A stretch of 64,000 nucleotides of DNA from Flavobacterium geliluteum (GTDB lineage: Bacteria > Bacteroidota > Bacteroidia > Flavobacteriales > Flavobacteriaceae), in assembly GCF_017948595.1 (NCBI RefSeq), contig NZ_JAGFBV010000018.1, positions 23,053-87,052 of the forward strand. The letters run 5' to 3'. Made by a program: the position numbers and the translations under genes. Below the pieces are notes generated by a model. That model was not told where the DNA came from and searched no databases. It saw only the letters and a program-made list of their open reading frames with translations. Positions 58,066 through 64,000 of the stretch are shown piece after piece; the stretch's first letter is position 1, and each line of letters opens with the position of its first letter.

Positions 58066-58227
58066 TTATTTTTTGTGTCTAGGTTCGCTAGAAACAGTCA
58101 ATTTATGTCTTCCTTTTGCTCTTCTGCGCGCTAGAACTTTTCTTCCATTTGCAGAAGCCATTCTGTCCATAAATCCGTGCTTATTTCTTCTTTTTCTTTT
58201 CGATGGTTGAAATGTTCTTTTGCTCAT
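58066..58227 (-). CDS. rpmH: 50S ribosomal protein L34
   Basis: A 53-residue gene. The product begins [19 protein letters not shown] and continues with [24 protein letters not shown], the L34 sequence, with a flavobacterial tail ending SSEPRHKK. It binds 23S rRNA in the large ribosomal subunit. It has its own promoter (58301-58329, minus strand) and terminator. No dnaA or rnpA lies next to it here, unlike the classical arrangement in many bacteria. Confidence 0.98.
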
Positions 58228-58300
58228 TGCTTTGTATCTTTAAAATGGTATCTAATATCTCTTTTCTGTTTTTGAATATCGTTATTCTAAAACCGAGTGC

Positions 58301-58329
58301 AAATATACAAAGACTTTTTTTTCTGGCAA
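58301..58329 (-). promoter_or_regulatory. Promoter of rpmH
   Basis: On the minus strand TTG (58327-58329), an 18-bp spacer and TATATTTG (58301-58308) match the Bacteroidota consensus. The leader to the L34 ATG is about 65-70 nt. Confidence 0.75.
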
Positions 58330-58363
58330 GTACTTTAATAAAAATATTTTTAATTCATTTTAC

Positions 58364-58371
58364 TATATTTG
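58364..58371 (+). promoter_or_regulatory. -7 box (TATATTTG) of the TPR-like gene
   Basis: Exact TAnnTTTG match, 22 bp before the ATG of the gene at 58394. No clear -33 element. Confidence 0.55.
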
Positions 58372-58393
58372 CAATCACAAATATACATCTATT

Positions 58394-58909
58394 ATGTTTC
58401 ACAAAAATATTAAACTTATTTTAGCCGGACTTCTTGTAGTCGCAGGCGTTTGGCAATTTACAGAGAGCAATATCGGGAATGGAATTTTCCTTATTTTATT
58501 GACTGCGATTCCAATTTTTCTTTATTTCAAAAACGAATTTATTCTTTTGGCCTTCCTTAAATTAAGAAAACAAGACTTCGAAGGTGCAAAAAAATGGCTG
58601 GCATACATCAAAAATCCTGAAACTGCATTGGTACGAAAACAACAAGGATACTTCAATTATTTGCACGGAATCATGTTATCGCAGACCAATATCAACCAAG
58701 CAGAGAAACATTTTAAAAAAGCAATCGAACTGGGACTTTCTATGGATATGGACTTGGCAGTTGCTAAATTAAATCTTGCAGGAGTTGCCATGTCAAGACG
58801 TAGAAAACTTGAAGCTACTAATTTATTAAACGAAGCAAAAAAATTAGACAAACAAGGCATGCTAAAAGAGCAAATCACAATGATGAAAGATCAAATGAAG
58901 AAAATCTAA
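58394..58909 (+). CDS. Membrane-anchored TPR-like protein
   Basis: A 171-residue protein. Two hydrophobic helices at about 8-25 and 28-46 (DUF2892-like) anchor it. A cytoplasmic helical part with TPR character follows: FLKLRKQDFEGAKKWLAYIKNP, GIMLSQTNINQAEKHFKKAIELGLSM and AMSRRRKLEATNLLNEAKKLDKQGM. TPR helices bind partner proteins; none is indicated nearby. It is divergent from rpmH and ends at a terminator. Confidence 0.82.
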   Translation: MFHKNIKLILAGLLVVAGVWQFTESNIGNGIFLILLTAIPIFLYFKNEFILLAFLKLRKQDFEGAKKWLAYIKNPETALVRKQQGYFNYLHGIMLSQTNINQAEKHFKKAIELGLSMDMDLAVAKLNLAGVAMSRRRKLEATNLLNEAKKLDKQGMLKEQITMMKDQMKKI

Positions 58910-58937
58910 ACTTCTTTAAAAATTTCAAAAATATCTC

Positions 58938-58974
58938 AAAATCCCAAATTCTAAAGAGTTTGGGATTTTTTTTA
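58938..58974 (+). terminator. Terminator after the TPR-like gene
   Basis: AAAATCCCAAA pairs with TTTGGGATTTT around a 10-nt loop, followed by a T run. Confidence 0.9.
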
Positions 58975-59021
58975 TCATTGTGAGCAACGAAACAACCTCA
59001 CTAAACCTATTATCAAAACAA

Positions 59022-59104
59022 TCAGGAGCTATTTCCTGCTATCCGCTTGTATCTTTTCCTTGCTAAAGGAGCAAGAAAAAGGATACCACTGCTATCAGAG
59101 CTAG
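59022..59104. repeat. Dispersed REP-like repeat family A, copy 3 (inverted)
   Basis: About 83 bp in opposite orientation to copies 1 and 2: TCAGGAGCTATTTCCTGCT to GCTATCAGAGCTAGGA. The central hairpin differs (TCTTTTCCTTGCTAAAGGAGC...), while both ends match the other copies. Confidence 0.85.
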
Positions 59105-59318
59105 GAGACCCCATTTCACATGAAGATTTATCGTCTAGTTTGTGATCCCGAAGAACGATGAATCTCCATAAGCGGCTCAAAAAGTAACAAACTTTGTGTT
59201 AGTTTCTCGCTAAGACTCCTCGCTCCTCGGAATGACAAGATTGTGCAAAATAACTTTGTGTAAAGATTTCGCAGCAACCTTTGTCAACGTTTAAAAAATT
59301 TCACCCTTAGTTTGTCTT

Positions 59319-59397
59319 TGCGAGGAACGAAGCAATCTCACTAATAATAAAATACAAAGTTTGATCTGGCAAGTAAGATTGCTTCGTTCCTCGCAAG
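59319..59397. repeat. Dispersed palindromic repeat family C, copy 2
   Basis: Two perfect 21-bp inverted arms (59319-59339 and 59377-59397) with a 37-nt loop. The arm sequence is the same as in copy 1 at 21023-21091, while the loop differs. Confidence 0.85.
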
Positions 59398-59460
59398 GAC
59401 TTTGTTTGCGTAAAAAACAATTGGAATTTGGAATTTCAAAAAATTGGAATTTTTAAAATT

Positions 59461-60120
59461 TTAATCCTCTAAAATAATCGAGGACAAATTTTCATTCAGC
59501 CATTTGTATTTATTGATGATCATTATGTGCGTTCCGCCTTTTACAATAATACATTTTTTGATATATTTTATAGGAAAAACATCATCCTGATCTCCGTGAA
59601 TGTGAACAACTTTTTCGTCAATTTCACTTCTTTCCCAACAAATTACTGCTTCTACTGCCCATTGCAAATAAGTCAAATCACGAACAGCCAAAAACTTCTC
59701 GTAGAGCTTAATTCGTTTATTAATTTTTTCTCCAAAAGAAAATTTAGCCAGATTTTCTATATTCAGTAATAATTTCATCGGAATCAATTTGTAAGCTTTT
59801 GTTGTTTTTCCGATTTTCATTCTTCTCGGAAACTCTACATTGCTCCTTACACTCGAAATAATGATTATTTTTCTGATTTTAATATGTTTTGACATTTCCT
59901 GCACTAAAATCCCACCGAAAGAAACCCCTATCAAAACTGGGTTTTCATGATTGATATTTTTAGTAATTCGAAGCGCATAATCTGATAACGATTCTTTTGC
60001 AAGCGGAATTTCCCACTCCAGCAAACACATTTCAAAAACAGACTCATCCAATTTGATTCTTTCAAAAATAGTCGAACTTGCTGCTAAACCTGGCATAAAA
60101 TAAACGGGAATCTTACTCAT
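59461..60120 (-). CDS. Alpha/beta hydrolase
   Basis: A 219-residue alpha/beta-fold hydrolase. The nucleophile elbow is GVSFGG (about 64-69, Ser nucleophile), the acid is in VHIHGDQDDVFP (about 172-183) and the catalytic His in VKGGTHIMI (about 195-203). The N-terminal PVYFMPGLAASSTIF holds the oxyanion region. The substrate is unknown. It is monocistronic. Confidence 0.87.
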   Translation of the reverse strand: MSKIPVYFMPGLAASSTIFERIKLDESVFEMCLLEWEIPLAKESLSDYALRITKNINHENPVLIGVSFGGILVQEMSKHIKIRKIIIISSVRSNVEFPRRMKIGKTTKAYKLIPMKLLLNIENLAKFSFGEKINKRIKLYEKFLAVRDLTYLQWAVEAVICWERSEIDEKVVHIHGDQDDVFPIKYIKKCIIVKGGTHIMIINKYKWLNENLSSIILED

Positions 60121-60290
60121 TATTCTGAAAAGGAATTAGAATTATGTTTTTAAAATTTAAAGCTAAAATTACTTTTTTTAGTAATACCAATAGCAAATCT
60201 TATACCTAATTGTCTTAAAATTATATTCAGTTGTAAAACAAGTCAAAATTACCACTTTGTTAAATAGTTCAATATTGAAAATCAAATGAT

Positions 60291-60298
60291 TATCTTTG
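60291..60298 (+). promoter_or_regulatory. -7 box (TATCTTTG) of the GNAT-like gene
   Basis: Exact TAnnTTTG match, about 36 bp before the ATG at 60335. It lies at the upstream edge of a longer open frame and supports the shorter start. Confidence 0.55.
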
Positions 60299-60334
60299 CA
60301 ATCATCCCCAATAATTAAGAAACCTCTCGCCTCT

Positions 60335-60619
60335 ATGGAAATCAAAGACAATACGTTTGCACGACAATTTGAGATTACAGTCCCTGAAGGATTACTGACA
60401 GTAGAATATTCATTTCAAGAAAAGAAAATTTTTCTAACAAAAATCAACAAACCCGATCTATTTGAAGACGAAGCCGTTATTGATGAAGTACTAACCAACA
60501 TCATGGAAATTATTACCGAGAAAAAATTCAAATTGATGCCTATTTTCCCCAGAGTTGTACAGTTTATCAAAAAAAACCCTATTTATAAAGAGTTACTCCC
60601 GCCAGGAATACGCATGTAA
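60335..60619 (+). CDS. YjdJ-type GNAT-like N-acetyltransferase
   Basis: A 94-residue protein of the small GNAT-like (YjdJ/Gcn5-related) group. Features are ARQFEITVPEGLLTVEYSFQEKKIFLTKINKP (about 8-39), VIDEVLTNIMEIITEKKFKLMPIFPRVVQFIKKNPIYKELLP. These short domains bind acetyl-CoA; the substrate is unknown. The ATG at 60335 is preferred over a longer frame starting near 60296, which would overlap the promoter. It is followed by a bidirectional terminator. Confidence 0.85.
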   Translation: MEIKDNTFARQFEITVPEGLLTVEYSFQEKKIFLTKINKPDLFEDEAVIDEVLTNIMEIITEKKFKLMPIFPRVVQFIKKNPIYKELLPPGIRM

Positions 60620-60624
60620 TTTCA

Positions 60625-60658
60625 TAAAAAAAGCACAAGATTCAACTTGTGCTTTTTT
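60625..60658. terminator. Bidirectional terminator
   Basis: AAAAAAGCACAAG pairs with CTTGTGCTTTTTT around a 6-nt loop. It lies between the GNAT-like gene and the convergent ABC-F gene. Confidence 0.92.
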
Positions 60659-60679
60659 GGTTTTATACCGAATCGAAGA

Positions 60680-62314
60680 TTACTTCTCGATTTCTCTCAT
60701 CGAATCCATTTTTTTGTGTGCCAAGAAACCGGCAACATCCTCAAAGTGCTCTTTTACACGTTTATTACCAAACTCAAAAACCTTAGTCGCTAATCCGTCA
60801 AGGAAATCACGATCGTGCGAAACCAGAATTAAAGTTCCATCAAAATCGCGCAAAGCGTCTTTGATAATATCCTTAGTTTTCATGTCTAAGTGATTTGAAG
60901 GCTCATCCAGAATCAGTAAATTTACTGGCTCCAACAACAATTTTATCATCGCCAAACGGGTTTTTTCACCACCTGAAAGCACTTTTACTTTTTTGGTAAT
61001 ATCGTCACCCTGGAACATAAAAGCGCCCAAAATATTCTTAATCTGAGTTCGAACATCTCCAACTGCAATATTATCAATAGTTTCAAAAATGGTAGCATTT
61101 TCGTCTAATAAGGAAGCTTGATTTTGAGCAAAATATCCAATTTGTGAATTATGACCAATTTCTACACTACCTTCATCAATGCCAATTTCTTTCATAATAG
61201 CTTTGATCATAGTCGATTTTCCTTCACCATTTTTACCCACAAAAGCTACTTTCTGACCTCTTTCGATTACAATATTTGCATCTTTAAAAACCACATGATC
61301 ACCATACGATTTAGACAAATCTTTTACCACAACAGGATATTGTCCTGAACGCGCTGCAGGTGGAAATTTTAATTTTAATGCCGAATTATCTACTTCGTCA
61401 ACTTGCACGATAACCAATTTTTCGAGCATCTTTACACGAGACTGTACCGCATCTGTTTTAGAGAAAGTACCTTTAAAACGATCAATAAAAGCACGGTTAT
61501 CAGCAATCATTTTTTGCTGCTCATCGTACGCTTTTTGCTGGTGCACGCGACGATCTTTTCTAAGTTCTAAATAATGAGAATATTTTGCTTTGTAATCGTA
61601 AATTCTTCCCATTGTGACTTCGATAGTACGATTGGTAATGTTATCTACAAAAGCTCTATCGTGCGAAATAACTACCACTGCTTTTGCCTGATTTATTAAA
61701 AACTCTTCCAACCATTGAATACTTTCGATATCCATGTGATTGGTTGGCTCATCGAGTAAAATCAAATCTGGTTTTTGCAATAAAATTTTTGCAAGTTCGA
61801 TACGCATTCTCCAACCTCCGGAAAATTCAGAAGTCTGGCGTCCAAAGTCTTCACGTTCGAAACCTAAACCAACCAAAATTTTCTCCACTTCAGCTTCGTA
61901 ATTTACTTCTTCAATCGCATAAAATTTTTCGCTTAAATCTGAAACTCTTTCGATTAATTTCATGTAAGCGTCACTTTCATAATCAGTACGGATCGTCAAC
62001 TGCTCGTTGATTTCATCCATTTCAGCTTTCATTTTAAAAATTTCACCAAACGCTTTGGATGCTTCTCCCATAACAGTTGACCCATCCTGAGTTAATAAAT
62101 GCTGTGGCAAATAGGCCACAACAGCCTCTTTTGGAGTCGAAATACTACCGGTAGAAGGCTTACTTTGACCTGCAATTATTTTTAAAAGCGTCGATTTTCC
62201 CGCACCATTTTTACCCATAAGGGCAATTTTATCATTTTCATTGATAGCAAAAGAAACATCGCTAAATAATGTAGTTCCGCCAAACTGAACCGAAATATCG
62301 TTAACTGTAATCAT
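60680..62314 (-). CDS. ABC-F family ATPase (YbiT/EttA-like)
   Basis: A 544-residue soluble protein with two ABC cassettes. Cassette 1 has Walker A GKNGAGKST (about 36-44), signature FSGGWRMRIELAK and Walker B LILLDEPTNHMD. The linker (about 235-310) is basic and helical. Cassette 2 has GKNGEGKST, LSGGEKTRLAM and LLILDEPSNHLDMKT. No membrane domain is present. ABC-F proteins act on the ribosome. It has its own promoter and a terminator. Confidence 0.95.
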   Translation of the reverse strand: MITVNDISVQFGGTTLFSDVSFAINENDKIALMGKNGAGKSTLLKIIAGQSKPSTGSISTPKEAVVAYLPQHLLTQDGSTVMGEASKAFGEIFKMKAEMDEINEQLTIRTDYESDAYMKLIERVSDLSEKFYAIEEVNYEAEVEKILVGLGFEREDFGRQTSEFSGGWRMRIELAKILLQKPDLILLDEPTNHMDIESIQWLEEFLINQAKAVVVISHDRAFVDNITNRTIEVTMGRIYDYKAKYSHYLELRKDRRVHQQKAYDEQQKMIADNRAFIDRFKGTFSKTDAVQSRVKMLEKLVIVQVDEVDNSALKLKFPPAARSGQYPVVVKDLSKSYGDHVVFKDANIVIERGQKVAFVGKNGEGKSTMIKAIMKEIGIDEGSVEIGHNSQIGYFAQNQASLLDENATIFETIDNIAVGDVRTQIKNILGAFMFQGDDITKKVKVLSGGEKTRLAMIKLLLEPVNLLILDEPSNHLDMKTKDIIKDALRDFDGTLILVSHDRDFLDGLATKVFEFGNKRVKEHFEDVAGFLAHKKMDSMREIEK

Positions 62315-62376
62315 TATTTTATATGAATTTGTTTAATCGGTTAATCGTTACTTTGATCACCCATTTTTTTGTGGTG

Positions 62377-62406
62377 CAAAGATAGATTAATTAGATAATT
62401 AGGCAA
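62377..62406 (-). promoter_or_regulatory. Promoter of the ABC-F gene
   Basis: On the minus strand TTG (62404-62406), a 19-bp spacer and TATCTTTG (62377-62384) fit the Bacteroidota consensus exactly. The leader to the ATG is about 60 nt. Confidence 0.75.
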
Positions 62407-62547
62407 TTAGAAAATGTGTCAATTTGAGAATTTACGAATTAGATAATTCTCTAAACCTACTAAAAAGCAAAACCCGACAAGTTTTAACAACCTGTCGGGT
62501 TCGCAAAAATTATCTCACTATCAAATTGACCAATTATCTAATTAATC
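62386..62547. repeat. Inverted repeat flanking a hairpin between ABC-F and GlmU genes
   Basis: GATTAATTAGATAATT is present near 62385-62400 and as its reverse complement near 62531-62546. Between the arms lies the hairpin AACCCGACA/TGTCGGGTT. The right arm covers the GlmU stop codon and the left arm lies in the ABC-F promoter spacer. Confidence 0.65.
62462..62501 (-). terminator. Probable terminator of the GlmU gene
   Basis: AACCCGACA pairs with TGTCGGGTT around a 13-nt loop. On the minus strand it is followed by TTTTGCTTTTTA. It is 40 bp past the GlmU stop. Confidence 0.7.
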
Positions 62548-63717
62548 CTTTCTCCATTTTTTAGTCTCTTCAAAAACATATTCCAGAATAGCTGCTTCGG
62601 TTGCATCAAAATCGATATTTCTTCTACCCATTACTAATTTAGCCGTTTCAAAAGCTTTTTTGGTGATGTAAGTTGTAAAGCCTGCTGCTCCTCCCCACGA
62701 AAAACTCGGAACAAAATTGCGCGGAAAGCCTGAACCAAAAATATTCGCACTTACACCAACTACAGTACCCGTGTTAAACATTGTATTGATACCGCATTTA
62801 CTATGATCCCCCATCATTAAACCACAAAATTGAAGTCCTGTTTTAGCAAAACCCTCCGTCTCATAGCTCCATAATTTCACTTCTTCATAGTTATTTTTTA
62901 GGTTTGAATTGTTGCTGTCTGCTCCAATATTACACCATTCGCCCAAAACAGAATCTCCTAAAAAGCCATCATGACCTTTATTTGAATTTGCAAACAAAAC
63001 CGAATTTTTTACTTCTCCTCCAATTCTAGAACCAGGTCCAACAGTGGTTGCACCATATATTTTTGCATTCAATTTTACTTGTGCATTCTCACACAAAGCA
63101 AAAGGCCCACGAATTACAGTACCCTCCATAATCTCGGCATTTTTTCCGATATAAATAGGACCAGCCGAAGCATTAAGAGTCACAAACTCCAACTTTGCTC
63201 CTTCTTCTATAAAAATATTTTCTGGCGCTATTACGTTCACACTTTTAGGAATGGCTTGTGATTTTCTATCTTCAGTCAAAAAGTTAAAATCTTCGCGAAT
63301 CGCCAAATCATTTTTAGAAAAAATATCCCAAGTATGTTCAACAGTTAAACAATCGCCGTCATATTGAATGATTTCGTAACTATCAAAATCAACTTCTTCC
63401 TGATTTTCGTACGTAAAAAAAGCAATTACTTCATCACCTTTAAAAATTGCCTGATTAACTTTTAGATCCGAAACCATTTCGGCCAGCGTATCATTAGGCA
63501 AAAAAGAAGCATTAATCATTATATTTTCTTCCAGCTCCACCATTGGGAATTTCTCAGACAAATACTCTTCGGTAATCGTAGTTGTTGTCGACCCTAAACG
63601 CATTTCCCATTTTTGTCGAATAGTCATAATTCCGATTAAAATATCGGCGACCGGGCGGGTAAATGTAAAAGGCAATAACGCATTCCGGACGGGACCGTCA
63701 AAAAGAATGTAGTTCAT
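62542..63717 (-). CDS. GlmU-like sugar-nucleotidyltransferase/acetyltransferase (Bacteroidota type, TIGR03991)
   Basis: A 391-residue protein. The N-terminal half (about 1-170) is a divergent nucleotidyltransferase beginning MNYILFDGPVRNALLPFTFTRPVADI. The C-terminal half (about 175-391) is a left-handed beta-helix with hexapeptide repeats (PIYIGKNAEIMEGTVIRGPFALCENAQVKLNAKIYGATTVGPGSRIGGEV). Bacteroidota use this form in place of the classical GlmU to make UDP-N-acetylglucosamine for the cell wall, as judged from family knowledge. A -7 box lies about 44 bp before the ATG. It is monocistronic in this window. Confidence 0.93.
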   Translation of the reverse strand: MNYILFDGPVRNALLPFTFTRPVADILIGIMTIRQKWEMRLGSTTTTITEEYLSEKFPMVELEENIMINASFLPNDTLAEMVSDLKVNQAIFKGDEVIAFFTYENQEEVDFDSYEIIQYDGDCLTVEHTWDIFSKNDLAIREDFNFLTEDRKSQAIPKSVNVIAPENIFIEEGAKLEFVTLNASAGPIYIGKNAEIMEGTVIRGPFALCENAQVKLNAKIYGATTVGPGSRIGGEVKNSVLFANSNKGHDGFLGDSVLGEWCNIGADSNNSNLKNNYEEVKLWSYETEGFAKTGLQFCGLMMGDHSKCGINTMFNTGTVVGVSANIFGSGFPRNFVPSFSWGGAAGFTTYITKKAFETAKLVMGRRNIDFDATEAAILEYVFEETKKWRKD

Positions 63718-63760
63718 AAAATTGATTTAATATTGTTAAAATTGATTTGGTTACCGAATT

Positions 63761-63768
63761 CAAAGTTA
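63761..63768 (-). promoter_or_regulatory. -7 box (TAACTTTG) of the GlmU-like gene
   Basis: Exact TAnnTTTG match on the minus strand, about 44 bp before the ATG. No clear -33 TTG. Beyond it, 63769-64000 is A/T-rich and shows no gene I can support. Confidence 0.55.
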
Positions 63769-64000
63769 CAAATATTTATGAGTTTCATTAAAAAGCATTT
63801 TATCCAAAATAAAGAAAACAATTACTTTCTAGAGTTAAAGCTAAATATAGTAAAGAAACATGGCCTTCATATTAATAATTAATTCAAGTTGCTAGTTAAT
63901 TGTTTTATTTAATTGTAATCCGAATACAAACAATGTAAGCTTTATTAGAAATCCTTCCAATGTAACAGCATGTATTGTTCTGGGGAATAATTTTTTAATA

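Larger units (their letters stand above)
58976..59460. other. Repeat-rich intergenic region
   Basis: About 485 bp without a gene, made largely of dispersed repeats. It holds a degenerate family C half (GTGAGCAACGAAACAACCTC near 58979), family A copy 3, a stretch with CTCGCTCCTCGGAATGACAAGA near 59219, and family C copy 2. Repeats inserted side by side make it a hot spot for such elements. Confidence 0.7.

Noticed and set aside
60555..60893. 112-codon plus-strand ORF across the terminator into the ABC-F gene
   Set aside because: It runs through a bidirectional terminator and antisense to a well-defined ABC-F gene; no start signal or family.

Overview
The window looks like a chromosomal segment of a Flavobacterium-like member of the Bacteroidota (family Flavobacteriaceae). 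The basis is low GC, Bacteroidota-type promoters (a TAnnTTTG -7 box, sometimes with an upstream TTG element), few Shine-Dalgarno sequences, and lineage-typical families: DUF3570/DUF4266, the Bacteroidota-type GlmU, a short CarB, DUF4252 proteins, an RND pump fused to its outer-membrane channel, and a crtI-crtB-crtZ carotenoid operon. No phage, integron, CRISPR array or intact insertion sequence is visible.

Layout. 0-3 kb: tRNA-Lys and tRNA-Leu, an NmrA-like reductase with an AraC regulator, and a decayed serine-hydrolase fragment. 3-6 kb: a thioredoxin-ApbE-DUF4266-DUF3570 operon. 6-13 kb: a heavy-metal efflux operon (small exported protein, CusA-OMF fusion, adaptor, DUF2231-like membrane protein, VIT family transporter). 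13.6-15.3 kb: a TPR protein and a Kir-type potassium channel. 15.3-26.9 kb: a probable light-responsive island with a MerR/B12-binding regulator of the CarH/LitR type, crtI, crtB, crtZ, an SRPBCC protein, photolyase, two SDR proteins, a UbiB-like kinase, a TetR-like regulator, a TIGR01777 epimerase and YceI. 27-30 kb: a 21-bp minisatellite, dispersed palindromic repeats, thioesterase and RmuC. 30-37 kb: a PrcB-like lipoprotein, an ECF sigma factor with a repeat-rich protein that has an anti-sigma-like N-terminus and a C-terminal beta-barrel, MepB, and a two-component system. 37-38.6 kb: RNA modification enzymes. 38.7-49 kb: corrinoid transport and salvage (BtuFCD-like ABC transporter, CobU, a BluB-CobT fusion, CobS, CobC-like phosphatase, cobalamin riboswitch, BtuB-like receptor, BtuG-like propeller). 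49-55 kb: S41 protease, a second sigma factor with two DUF4252 proteins, small membrane proteins and a short transcription unit with tiny ORFs. 55-64 kb: CarB, L34, TPR protein, a repeat-rich intergenic stretch, alpha/beta hydrolase, GNAT-like protein, ABC-F protein and GlmU.

How the parts may fit together. The cobalamin locus supplies the cofactor that the MerR/B12 regulator about 30 kb away appears built to bind: both diagnostic motifs (W-x9-EH and E-x-H-x-x-G) are intact. A near-identical palindrome overlaps or abuts the -7 box of crtI, lies in the control region of the TetR/TIGR01777 divergon, and a related one overlaps the regulator's own promoter. This suggests one B12- and light-dependent switch for pigment synthesis, DNA photorepair and membrane or lipid functions. 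Other points of interest are the possible inner-to-outer-membrane repeat protein next to the ECF sigma factor, the BluB-CobT and RND-OMF fusions, and the short transcript at 54.15-54.33 kb.

Limits: all calls come from reading the sequence and recalling protein families. No database search, structure prediction or folding calculation was run.
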